A stretch of DNA of 64,000 nucleotides from an uncultured Blautia sp. (GTDB lineage: Bacteria; Bacillota; Clostridia; Lachnospirales; Lachnospiraceae): the NCBI GenBank assembly GCA_900543715.1, contig UQSX01000004.1:31531-95530 (forward strand), in the 5' to 3' direction. This document shows, piece by piece, positions 16,492-24,632 of the stretch. Position 1 is the stretch's first letter. Each line of letters opens with the position of its first letter. A program made the position numbers and the translations under genes. The notes beneath the pieces are model-generated. The model was not told where the DNA came from, did no database searches, and was given only the letters and a program-made list of their open reading frames with translations.

Positions 16492-18141
16492 ATGGCAGAT
16501 TTTAAGAAAAGCGTTGTTTATCAGATATATCCCAAGTCTTTTTATGACAGCAACGGAGACGGACTGGGAGATTTAAGAGGTGTAATAGAAAAACTGGATT
16601 ATATAAAAGAACTGGGTGTGGACTACATCTGGATGACGCCGTTTTTTGTATCTCCGCAGAAAGACAATGGATATGACGTAGAGGATTATTATAACATTGA
16701 TCCCAGATACGGCACCATGGAGGACGTAGAAGAACTGTCACGGGAAGCGGAAAAACGGGGTATCCGCCTGATGTTTGACATGGTGTTCAACCATACCTCT
16801 GACAGGAACCAGTGGTTTCAGAAAGCTCTGGCGGGAGATCCCAAGTACAAAGATTTCTATATCTTTAAAAAAGGACCAAAGCCGGGAGTTCCTCCAACCA
16901 ACTGGGAGAGCAAGTTCGGCGGAAATGCCTGGGAATATGTAGAGAAGTTTGACGAGTATTACCTTCATCTTTTTGATGTGTCTCAGCCTGACCTGAACTG
17001 GGACAACCCGGAAGTAAGAAAAGAAGTCCAGAATGTGATTAAATTCTGGATGGGAAAAGGAATCAAGGGCTTCCGTTTCGATGTGGTAAACCTGATCAGT
17101 AAGGATAAGTTTGAAAATGACTATGAGGGGGACGGCAGAAGATTTTATACCGATGGTCCCAATATCCATAAATATCTCCGGGAACTGAACGAAGCCACTT
17201 TCGGAACAGACGCAGAGATCATCACCGTGGGAGAGATGTCCAGCACCACCATGGAAAACTGTTATCAGTATGCAAACGAGGACGGTAAAGAATTGTCCAT
17301 GGTTTTCAGCTTCCACCATCTGAAGGTTGACTTTATGGGAAATGAGAAGTGGGTTATTGTTCCCTTCGATTTCCAGAAGCTGAAAAAAATCCTCTTTGAC
17401 TGGCAGGTGAACATGGGAAAACATCATGCCTGGAATGCAGTATTCTGGTGCAACCATGACCAGCCAAGGGTAGTTTCCAGATTTGGAAATGTGGAAAAGT
17501 ACTGGAAGGAATCTGCAAAAATGTTGGGAACTGTGATCCATTGTCTCAGAGGAACTCCTTATATTTACCAGGGCGAGGAGCTGGGAATGACCAACGCCGG
17601 ATTCACAGATATTTCCCAGTATAAGGATGTGGAGAGCCTGAATCATTTCCGGATTCTTCAGGAAAAGGGATTGACAAAGGAAAACGCTTATCAGATCCTT
17701 CAGATCCATTCCAGAGATAACAGCCGGACCCCGATGCAGTGGAACAGCGGGGAAAACGGAGGATTTACCACAGGCGAACCCTGGATTGAGGTAAATAAGA
17801 ACTGCTCATACATTAATGCGGAGGCGGAGCTTCAGGATGAAGATTCCATCTTCCACTACTATCAGAAGCTGATCGCACTGCGGAAAGAATATGATGTGAT
17901 CGCTTATGGGGAGCTGAAGCCTCTGGATGAGAAAAATCCTTCTGTTTTTGCCTATGAAAGAGACTACCAGGGAGAAAAGATGCTGGTAATCTGCAACTTC
18001 TATGGAAAAGAAGTGACCTGGGATTCTGAGACAGAGCTGGGAGAATACCAATGTGTATTGAGCAATTATGAAGTGCATAACATAGAAGGCAGCAGGATAG
18101 GGCTGAAGCCTTATGAAGCAGTTGTGCTGTATAAAAAATAA
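16492..18141 (+). CDS. treC: Alpha,alpha-phosphotrehalase
   Basis: 549-residue cytoplasmic GH13 enzyme that splits trehalose 6-phosphate into glucose and glucose 6-phosphate. Conserved regions are present: DMVFNHTSD (region I), GFRFDVVNLI with the catalytic nucleophile aspartate, TVGEMSS with the acid/base glutamate, and WCNHDQPRVVSRFG (region IV). Length agrees with the 540-560 of TreC/TreA. The start at ATG 16492 follows AAGGAGG. It forms the second gene of the trehalose operon and is followed by a strong terminator. Oligo-1,6-glucosidase is the main alternative, made unlikely by the TreR/TreP context. Confidence 0.95.
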   Translation: MADFKKSVVYQIYPKSFYDSNGDGLGDLRGVIEKLDYIKELGVDYIWMTPFFVSPQKDNGYDVEDYYNIDPRYGTMEDVEELSREAEKRGIRLMFDMVFNHTSDRNQWFQKALAGDPKYKDFYIFKKGPKPGVPPTNWESKFGGNAWEYVEKFDEYYLHLFDVSQPDLNWDNPEVRKEVQNVIKFWMGKGIKGFRFDVVNLISKDKFENDYEGDGRRFYTDGPNIHKYLRELNEATFGTDAEIITVGEMSSTTMENCYQYANEDGKELSMVFSFHHLKVDFMGNEKWVIVPFDFQKLKKILFDWQVNMGKHHAWNAVFWCNHDQPRVVSRFGNVEKYWKESAKMLGTVIHCLRGTPYIYQGEELGMTNAGFTDISQYKDVESLNHFRILQEKGLTKENAYQILQIHSRDNSRTPMQWNSGENGGFTTGEPWIEVNKNCSYINAEAELQDEDSIFHYYQKLIALRKEYDVIAYGELKPLDEKNPSVFAYERDYQGEKMLVICNFYGKEVTWDSETELGEYQCVLSNYEVHNIEGSRIGLKPYEAVVLYKK

Positions 18142-18162
18142 GGAAAAAGAGAGAATATAAAA

Positions 18163-18220
18163 GAAATGGCACTGTTCATGTAGTATTCTGCACAGGACAG
18201 TGCTATTTCGATGTTTTTTT
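18163..18220 (+). terminator. Terminator of the trehalose operon
   Basis: GAAATGGCACTGT (18163-18175) pairs with ACAGTGCTATTTC (18197-18209) with one G-T pair; a seven-T run follows at 18214-18220. Confidence 0.85.
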
Positions 18221-18228
18221 ACCTTTTA

Positions 18229-18300
18229 TGTTAAATTCGTGTAAAATAATGTAAAAACAAAGAAATAATTCTTGAATTAATTTCCCATACCAGTTATAAA
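18229..18300 (+). promoter_or_regulatory. Promoter with phosphate-box-like direct repeats
   Basis: TGTTAA at 18229, TGTAAA at 18240 and TGTAAA at 18250 form direct repeats 11 and 10 bases apart; read on the other strand they are TTAACA, TTTACA, TTTACA, the PhoP half-site of Bacillus. The promoter TTGAAT (18272-18277) and TATAAA (18295-18300) follows with a 17-base spacer. A related pair of repeats occurs before the next gene. Control by PhoP is inference from the motif and the phosphate transporter downstream. Confidence 0.6.
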
Positions 18301-18359
18301 TGTAATAGTGCCATTAAATAAAAGTAAAAAATATGTGAAAACACTAATGGAGGAGAAAA

Positions 18360-20006
18360 GTGAAAATTACAGATTTTTTCAGTCTTTTAGGAGGACTGGC
18401 CTTATTCCTTTACGGTATGCAGATGATGAGCAATGGCCTGGAGGCTGCTGCAGGAAACAAAATGAAACAGATTTTGGAAAAACTCACTGCAAACCGTTTT
18501 TTGGGAGTTCTGGTAGGAGCGGGAATCACCGCTGTTATCCAGTCCTCATCGGCTACCACAGTTATGGTAGTAGGTTTTGTAAACTCAGGTATGATGACTC
18601 TGAAACAGGCGGTATGGATCATTATGGGTGCCAATATCGGTACCACCATTACCGGACAGCTGATTGCCCTTGATGTAGGAGCTATTGCACCTCTTCTGGC
18701 TTTTCTGGGCGTGGCCCTGGTAGTATTTGTTAAGAAACAGAAGGTTCACCACTATGGACTGATCCTTGCGGGACTGGGTATCCTGTTTGTAGGTATGGAT
18801 ATGATGAGTGCAGCTATGATGCCTCTGAGAGAATCCGAGGCCTTCGTTGCATTGCTGACCAAGTTTTCTAATCCGATTCTGGGAATTCTGGCAGGCGCCA
18901 TTTTTACCGCTATTATCCAGTCTTCTTCAGCTTCTGTAGGTATTCTGCAGGCCCTGGCTTCCAGTGGGCTGATCGGTCTGGGAAATGCAGTATATGTGCT
19001 GTTCGGACAGAACATCGGTACTTGTATCACAGCTATTCTGGCCGCTATTGGGACCAGCAGGAATGCGAAACGCACCACCATCATCCATCTGATGTTTAAC
19101 CTTATTGGTACCACGATTTTTACAATTGTCTGTATCCTGACCCCTCTGACAGACGTAGTAGAGGCATTTACGCCGGACAATGTAGCTGCACAGATCGCAA
19201 ACATGCATACATTATTTAATGTTGTGACAACTCTGCTGCTCCTTCCTTTCGGTACTTATCTGGCTAAGCTGGCTACAAAGATCCTGCCGGAAAAGAAGGA
19301 CGAAAATGTGGATGTTATGCATATGGAATTTATCCGTCCTATGGAAACTAAGAGAGATACACAGATTGGACTTTCCGCTATTGCCGTTACAAGTATCCGC
19401 AAAGAAATCCACCGGATGATGGCCATGGCAAAAGAAAATGTGGACATGAGCTTTGAGGCAGTGAAGGAAGGAAAGACCATCCATCTGAAGGAAGTGAAGG
19501 AACGGGAAGAATATATTGATTTCCTGAATAAGGAAATTTCAAAGTATATTTCCAAGACTCTGGTAAATGAAAGTAATCCCAGAGACTCCAAATACATCAG
19601 CGCATTGTTTAAAGTATGCGGAAATGTGGAGCGTATCGGCGACCATGCCATGAATATCTGCGGTTATACCAAGACCATTGAACGCCAGAATATTTCTTTC
19701 TCCTCTGAGGTTAAGAGAGAGATTGACGAGATGAAGAAAATCTGTGACCAGGCATTGGATTATCTGGCAGAGATCGGGCAGGAACCTGGACAGAAGGAAG
19801 ATATCCAGGTGATCGAAGATATTGAACAAAAGATTGACGATATGACAGAAGACTATCGTCAGAAACAGCTGGAGCGTATGCAGAAAGGCACCTGCTCCGA
19901 AGAAGGCTGCATCATCTATTCAGAAATGCTTACAGACTTTGAGCGTATCGGCGACCATATCCTGAATATTGGACAGGAAATGGGAAGAGGTAAGGTAAGT
20001 GCATAG
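18360..20006 (+). CDS. Na/phosphate cotransporter family protein with PhoU domain
   Basis: 548-residue membrane transporter of the Na/Pi-II family. The duplicated transport signature is clear: QSSSATTVMVVGFVNSGMM near residue 60 and QSSSASVGILQALASSGLI near 185, each followed by a GxNIGT motif (MGANIGTTITG, FGQNIGTCITA). About eight membrane segments run to residue 310; the rest is a cytoplasmic PhoU-like helical domain with ERIGDHAMNI and ERIGDHILNI repeats. Start is GTG 18360 after GGAGGAG; no nearby ATG fits. Phosphate is the likely substrate, probably under the repeat element upstream. Confidence 0.92.
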   Translation: MKITDFFSLLGGLALFLYGMQMMSNGLEAAAGNKMKQILEKLTANRFLGVLVGAGITAVIQSSSATTVMVVGFVNSGMMTLKQAVWIIMGANIGTTITGQLIALDVGAIAPLLAFLGVALVVFVKKQKVHHYGLILAGLGILFVGMDMMSAAMMPLRESEAFVALLTKFSNPILGILAGAIFTAIIQSSSASVGILQALASSGLIGLGNAVYVLFGQNIGTCITAILAAIGTSRNAKRTTIIHLMFNLIGTTIFTIVCILTPLTDVVEAFTPDNVAAQIANMHTLFNVVTTLLLLPFGTYLAKLATKILPEKKDENVDVMHMEFIRPMETKRDTQIGLSAIAVTSIRKEIHRMMAMAKENVDMSFEAVKEGKTIHLKEVKEREEYIDFLNKEISKYISKTLVNESNPRDSKYISALFKVCGNVERIGDHAMNICGYTKTIERQNISFSSEVKREIDEMKKICDQALDYLAEIGQEPGQKEDIQVIEDIEQKIDDMTEDYRQKQLERMQKGTCSEEGCIIYSEMLTDFERIGDHILNIGQEMGRGKVSA

Positions 20007-20024
20007 TAAATAGGAGTCTGCTAT

Positions 20025-20080
20025 ACAGGACTTTTACTCTGCAGAGGTAAAAACTGCCGGGTAAGAGTCCTGTGTTTTGT
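20025..20080 (+). terminator. Terminator after the Na/Pi transporter
   Basis: ACAGGACTTTTAC (20025-20037) pairs with GTAAGAGTCCTGT (20061-20073) with one wobble; GTTTTGTT follows. Confidence 0.8.
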
Positions 20081-20128
20081 TAATTCCTTGTAAAAAAGCT
20101 TTGCAAAAATCTTGTCCTCTGTTATGAT
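20078..20128 (+). promoter_or_regulatory. Second phosphate-box-like element and promoter
   Basis: TGTTAA at 20078 and TGTAAA at 20089 repeat the spacing and much of the sequence of the element before the Na/Pi gene (16 of 21 bases identical across the pair). A promoter TTGCAA (20101-20106) with TATGAT (20123-20128), 16-base spacer, lies directly downstream. The first repeat overlaps the tail of the preceding terminator. Confidence 0.5.
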
Positions 20129-20166
20129 AAAATCTGTATGTAACAAAAGAAGAAAGGGGAAAAACT

Positions 20167-21516
20167 TTGACTTATACTTGGGATGATCTCTTTTGGATTT
20201 TTATGGTTTATTCTTTTGTGGGATGGTGTGCAGGCGTAATCGCCAATGCTCTCAGAAGAAAGCGATTTATTAACACTGGATTTTTGAACCTTCCTATCTG
20301 CCCTGTTTATGGTGTGATCGGCACAGCCTACTGCATTTTTCTTCAGGAACTGGAGGAAGAGATATTCTTTCTGTTTTTAGGCGGCGCAGTGGCAGCCTTT
20401 CTGGTAATTGTTATTACCGGGGTAATACTGGAAAAGGTATTTAATCGGAAGTGGTGGGACTTCAGCCAGGCAAGATTTCAGTTTCAGGGCTATCTGAATT
20501 TTGTCCACCTGTTGTTTTTCGGTATCGCAGCTGTGGTGTGCATCCGTTTTGCCAATCCGCTGCTGCTGGATGCTGTTCATATGTTTCCTGATAAAGTGGA
20601 GACAGTTCTGGAAATTTGTTTAGGGGTTCTGGTTTTAACAGATGTGGTATTCTGCATTGCAACCGTTACTCAGATGCACCGCTCGGCGGCCCAGGCTGTA
20701 TTTTTTGATTATGTCCAGAACTTTACCGATGACTTTGGAAATGCACTTACCAGAAGGGTACAGAGACGAATGACCAAGGCCTATCCCAATATTCAGCTGG
20801 GAAAAATCCTGGAAGCGCTGAAACCAAAGGAAAAGGCTGCAGTTTTTGCTCAGGGCTGCAGTTTTTACAAGCTGGTATGGATGTTTGTTATCGGTGCAGT
20901 TGCAGGAGTTGCTATTGAGACTGTTTTCTGCCGGTTTTCCATGGGAGAATGGATGAGCAGGAGCAGCTTTGTCTGGGGGCCTTTCAGTATTGTCTGGGGA
21001 TTTGGATGCAGCTTTCTCACTGCTCTGCTTTATCGTTACAAAGACAGAAGTGACCGGTATATTTTTGCCTATGGAACTGTGCTGGGCGGCTTTTATGAGT
21101 ACGCCTGCAGCGTAATTTCAGAAAGAGTCTTCGGGACGGTTTTCTGGGATTACAGTAAGATTCCCTTTAATCTGGGAGGGAGGATCAATCTTCTTTACTG
21201 CTTTTTCTGGGGAATTGCTGCTGTGGTATGGATTAAGATTTTATACCCCAGATTTTCGGCATGGATTGAGAAAATTCCCATGAAGCCGGGAAAAATCATA
21301 ACCTGGCTGGTATTGATCTTTCTTTTTGTGGATATGATCATGTCCGGGCTTGCTCTATACCGGTACACAGACAGACTGACAGATCCCAAACCGGATAATG
21401 CCCTTGAAGTATTTTTGGATGAACATTTTGATGATGAGAGACTGGAAAAGATTTATCCAAATGCTAAGGTAACAGGAGAAGATGGAACATGGCAAAAAAT
21501 GAACGAACTGAATTAA
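20167..21516 (+). CDS. Membrane protein with two CmpB-type (PF06541) domains
   Basis: 449-residue polytopic protein often labelled putative ABC transporter permease; no transport has been shown that I know of. The domain appears twice: first copy about 5-165 (VYSFVGWCAGVIANALRRKRFINTGFL, CPVYGVIG), second about 235-400 (GAVAGVAIETVFCRFSMGEW, WGPFSIVWGFG, YEYACSVISERVFG, WDYSKIPFNLGGRI). A short hydrophilic tail after the last helix holds an acidic stretch (DEHFDDERLEK). Start is TTG 20167 with AAAGGGG upstream; an ATG at 20203 would cut the first helix. The last 28 bases overlap a Nudix gene remnant. Possible phosphate control is inferred from the upstream element. Confidence 0.75.
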   Translation: MTYTWDDLFWIFMVYSFVGWCAGVIANALRRKRFINTGFLNLPICPVYGVIGTAYCIFLQELEEEIFFLFLGGAVAAFLVIVITGVILEKVFNRKWWDFSQARFQFQGYLNFVHLLFFGIAAVVCIRFANPLLLDAVHMFPDKVETVLEICLGVLVLTDVVFCIATVTQMHRSAAQAVFFDYVQNFTDDFGNALTRRVQRRMTKAYPNIQLGKILEALKPKEKAAVFAQGCSFYKLVWMFVIGAVAGVAIETVFCRFSMGEWMSRSSFVWGPFSIVWGFGCSFLTALLYRYKDRSDRYIFAYGTVLGGFYEYACSVISERVFGTVFWDYSKIPFNLGGRINLLYCFFWGIAAVVWIKILYPRFSAWIEKIPMKPGKIITWLVLIFLFVDMIMSGLALYRYTDRLTDPKPDNALEVFLDEHFDDERLEKIYPNAKVTGEDGTWQKMNELN

Positions 21517-21584
21517 TCAATATCTGTATGATCTATGATGACAAGGGAAACGTTCTGATGCAGAACAGAAGGAACATGTGCTGA
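21489..21584 (+). pseudogene. Nudix hydrolase remnant (N-terminal 31 codons)
   Basis: The frame from ATG 21489 reads MAKNERTELINICMIYDDKG then NVLMQNRR, which is the N-terminal beta strand region of MutT-like Nudix hydrolases of this family (usually continuing into the catalytic Nudix box). It stops at TGA 21582-21584 after 31 codons and no Nudix box follows in any frame before the next gene at 21611. The start overlaps the preceding gene by 28 bases. I read it as the stump of a gene removed by deletion. A tiny functional peptide is possible but unlikely. Confidence 0.65.
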
Positions 21585-21610
21585 AAAGCTATTGAGAAGG
21601 AGAGAGCTGT

Positions 21611-22129
21611 ATGAAGAAATTATTAGTGGTAGTGGATATGCAGAAGGATTTTATTGACGGCGCCCTGGGAACAGGAGAGGCAGTAAAAATCCTGGAGCCG
21701 GTGAAGGAAAAAATAAGAAAAGCTAAGGCCCAGGGAACAGATATTGTCTTTACCAAGGATACCCACTACAAAGATTATCTTATGACCCAGGAAGGGCGGA
21801 AACTTCCGGTGCCTCACTGTGTAAAAGGCACAGAAGGCTGGGAACTGGATGGAGGACTTCTGGAGCTGGCCAGGGACTGCACTGTTCTGGAAAAGCCTTC
21901 CTTTGGCAGTATGGAGCTGGCTGAGCTGGCTCAAAAGGCAGGATATGAGGAGATAGAACTGATCGGGCTGTGCACAGATATCTGCGTTATTTCCAACGCT
22001 ATGATCCTGAAAGCTGCTCTGCCTGAGGCAGCAGTACGTGTAGACCCTTCCTGCTGTGCAGGAGTAACCCCTGAGAGCCACAAAAATGCGCTGGAAGCTA
22101 TGAAAGTGTGCCAGATAGAGGTAGTTTAG
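21611..22129 (+). CDS. Isochorismatase-family cysteine hydrolase (nicotinamidase-like)
   Basis: 172-residue cytoplasmic hydrolase with the catalytic triad of the family: Asp9 in VVDMQKDF, the lysine in HCVKGTEGWEL, and Cys125 in LCTDICVISNAM. The cis-peptide region and length (about 170-180) fit nicotinamidase/PncA-like or other amide hydrolases. The H-x-x motif after the KDTHY segment (FTKDTHYKDYL) resembles the nicotinamidase metal-binding D-x-H. Start ATG 21611 follows AAGGAGAG. It stands alone between the Nudix stump and the large palindrome. Nicotinamide deamidation is the best guess; substrate is not proven. Confidence 0.85.
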   Translation: MKKLLVVVDMQKDFIDGALGTGEAVKILEPVKEKIRKAKAQGTDIVFTKDTHYKDYLMTQEGRKLPVPHCVKGTEGWELDGGLLELARDCTVLEKPSFGSMELAELAQKAGYEEIELIGLCTDICVISNAMILKAALPEAAVRVDPSCCAGVTPESHKNALEAMKVCQIEVV

Positions 22130-22153
22130 TACGCAAGACAGAAAAAATAAGTG

Positions 22154-22308
22154 AAAAGGAGCTGGCCCATTAATCATAATCGAGAATATCTATACATTTT
22201 ATTGCTCAGTCTGCACAGCTTTAAGCCCATAGTCTCAAAGCTGTGCTCGACAAATTCGCATAAAATGTATAGATATTCCTGACATATGTTAATGGGCCAG
22301 CTCCTTTT
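22154..22308. repeat. 155-bp nested perfect palindrome between convergent genes
   Basis: Three perfect stems are nested. Outer: 20 bp, 22154-22173 with 22289-22308 (AAAAGGAGCTGGCCCATTAA). Middle: 19 bp, 22184-22202 with 22260-22278 (GAATATCTATACATTTTAT). Inner: 10 bp, 22213-22222 with 22237-22246 (GCACAGCTTT). T runs follow on both strands, so it can end transcription from the hydrolase gene (+) and the kinase gene (-). It is far longer than a normal terminator and its outer arms resemble two other hairpins in this window, so it may be a small mobile or MITE-like element that became a terminator. Confidence 0.8.
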
Positions 22309-22316
22309 TATATTTG

Positions 22317-24632
22317 TCAGGGTTTTAGAAATGTGATTTCTACGGTAAAGAGGTCGGCATCTGTGAAGACTTCCAGCCGTCCTCCCTGAAGCTCAGTGAA
22401 GCTCTTGGCGATGGCCAGCCCCAGGCCGCTTCCCTCTGTATTTCTGGAAGCATCACCTCTTACAAATCGTTCGGTAATCTCACTGGGATTGAAGTTCAGC
22501 TCTGTGGCAGAGATATTTTTCATGGTGATCTTTACATGATTTTCCGTTTCTTCCATAGTGATATAAACTCTGGTGTGCGGCATTGCATACTTGGTAATGT
22601 TTACCAAAAGATTTTCAAAGACTCTGTAGGTTCTCTGGGAATCCAGAGGAAGGACCACTTTTTCCTCCGGGAGCTGCCAGCGGAAGCTCAGGTCCGTGGC
22701 CTCGATCTTATCCTGGAGTTCCAGCTTTACCTGACGCAGCAGACTGACAATGTCCACATCCATGATATTAAGCTGGACAGTCTTGCTTGTGGCTTTGCTG
22801 ATCTCAAAGAGATCTTCAATGAGCAGTTTCAGCCGGTTGGCCTTCTGGTCCAGAATCTGGATATATTTCTTACGTTCCTCCGCTGACAGATTTGGATCTT
22901 TCAGCAGGTCTACATAGGTAATGATAGCCGTGAGGGGCGTCTTCAGATCATGAGACACATTGGTGATCAGGTCTGTTTTCATTTTGGTGCTTTTTACCTC
23001 TTCGTCCACAGCTTTCCGGAAACCGGTGCGGATTTTGTCAACTTCCTCACGGAAAGGCTCAAAGACGCCTAAATCCTCAGGGATGGTACCGTTTAAGTTT
23101 CCCTGGGCCAGTTCATTGGTTGCCTGGAGGAGAAGCTGATACTGATCCTGGATTTTCCGAACATATTTCCGCAGAAGAAGGAATAGGATTACGGAATATA
23201 TGATCAGGGCTGCCAGTCCCCAGTACCACAGAAGGCTGATAAATCCTAGAATAATGAAGTTAATCAGGACGAGCTTCAAAAGCACCCGGGAGGCGTCGTC
23301 ACGGAGATCTATATGGAGAAGTCCCTGATAGATCCGTCGGCACCATTTGGTGATCCAGGGCCAGAAACGGTAGATTAGAACTCGTTTCTGGAGATATTCC
23401 TTTAATCCCATGGTGAAAATATGCCGGAAACAGGCGGCTGCCCAGTAGCATACAGCAAAGATCAGCACCCAGCCCAGAAGCCCCCACAGGTACTGGATTA
23501 CAGTAGCCACTGTCTCAGGGAGGCCTATGCTTATCAGCACGCTTCGGATAGACTGATGATCCAGAGCCCCGGGATTGGCCGTTACGCTGGCTGCAACACT
23601 GACTACACAAAGGGCGATCAGACACACTGGCTCAAATGGATAGGAGAAAATTTTCTCGTTTCCGGTTTCCAATACTTTTATAAAAGGAAGGAGAAAAGCC
23701 GCAGCACATACAAATCCCACAAAGGTCATAAAAAGCACTACCAGATCCGCCGTTGTGTCATAGCCGCTGTTGGCATATAAAATGGAAGGATTATAGTCGG
23801 AATATGCTTCCAGAGCTGTTTTGGTCATGGCGAAGCAGTAGATTCTGTCCTGAGGCGGCTGGAAGGTGCCGGAATAATAATAGTAGTCACGGAGATATTC
23901 TCCGGGGTCTGACCTGGCCAGTTCGTTTAAAGCCTGGGAGGAATTATCCTTTTCATGGGTGAGAAAAGTTGTGGACTCAATGTTTCCCTTTTTTCCATAT
24001 TCGATCACAGCCACAAAGGCGTAGCCGCTGTCTGTGTTCAATATAGAATTAGTCTGGATATTGTCCAGAGAATCATAGAGAGATTCCTGGGAGTCTGCTA
24101 AAGACTGGTTGGTGTCCAGAGTTGTTCCGCTGCCGTCCAGTACCTCGTATTCAATAAAAGAACGGATAGCGGAAAAATCTTCGCTCCATTGGCTGTACAG
24201 ATTGTTTTGAAAATCATCGGCAATAGAGCTGATGTCATCCTCATAAGTCTCCTCAGAGGTTCCTTCGGAAGCTGCTGGCTCAGTTGACGCCTCATTGGCA
24301 GTCTCTTCTGAAGATCCAGCATCAGAGCTGCCTTCTTCGGAAGAAGGTTCCTGAGTCTCGCTGTTTTCAGCGGAAGTATCTCTCTGAAAAAAGATTTCAA
24401 AGGGAGTCACATCGCTTCCATGCTCTCTCTGATATTCCTCTGCGTAGAGTACATAAGTATCTTTTACCAGCTGGTCCATTAAGTCTGTATTTGAGTAAGA
24501 AATCTGCCCTTCCTCTTTCTGACGGCTGATATAATGGGGCCTGATGAACATCATTGCCAGGGAAGGCAGAAAGATTACCAGCGCAATGATAATGGCAGCC
24601 AGCCTATGATAGTTTTTCGATTTTATATCCAA
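22317..24632 (-). CDS. Membrane sensor histidine kinase
   Basis: 771 residues. A first membrane segment at about 12-30, an outside region to about 295 with a Ser/Glu-rich low-complexity stretch (about 85-125), then four more hydrophobic segments (near 300-325, 338-356, 378-405 and 447-485), a linker, HisKA with His561 in NVSHDLKTPLT, and an HATPase domain ending with GSGLGLAIAKSF. It phosphorylates the response regulator encoded just upstream. Start is TTG 24632: a stop lies six codons before it in frame, it is the only start codon in that interval, and AAAGGTGG is about 9 bases upstream; the gene overlaps the regulator by 29 bases. Signal unknown. Confidence 0.92.
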   Translation of the reverse strand: MDIKSKNYHRLAAIIIALVIFLPSLAMMFIRPHYISRQKEEGQISYSNTDLMDQLVKDTYVLYAEEYQREHGSDVTPFEIFFQRDTSAENSETQEPSSEEGSSDAGSSEETANEASTEPAASEGTSEETYEDDISSIADDFQNNLYSQWSEDFSAIRSFIEYEVLDGSGTTLDTNQSLADSQESLYDSLDNIQTNSILNTDSGYAFVAVIEYGKKGNIESTTFLTHEKDNSSQALNELARSDPGEYLRDYYYYSGTFQPPQDRIYCFAMTKTALEAYSDYNPSILYANSGYDTTADLVVLFMTFVGFVCAAAFLLPFIKVLETGNEKIFSYPFEPVCLIALCVVSVAASVTANPGALDHQSIRSVLISIGLPETVATVIQYLWGLLGWVLIFAVCYWAAACFRHIFTMGLKEYLQKRVLIYRFWPWITKWCRRIYQGLLHIDLRDDASRVLLKLVLINFIILGFISLLWYWGLAALIIYSVILFLLLRKYVRKIQDQYQLLLQATNELAQGNLNGTIPEDLGVFEPFREEVDKIRTGFRKAVDEEVKSTKMKTDLITNVSHDLKTPLTAIITYVDLLKDPNLSAEERKKYIQILDQKANRLKLLIEDLFEISKATSKTVQLNIMDVDIVSLLRQVKLELQDKIEATDLSFRWQLPEEKVVLPLDSQRTYRVFENLLVNITKYAMPHTRVYITMEETENHVKITMKNISATELNFNPSEITERFVRGDASRNTEGSGLGLAIAKSFTELQGGRLEVFTDADLFTVEITFLKP

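Noticed and set aside
16738..17709. 323-codon minus-strand frame inside treC
   Set aside because: Overlaps the GH13 catalytic core on the other strand and resembles no protein.
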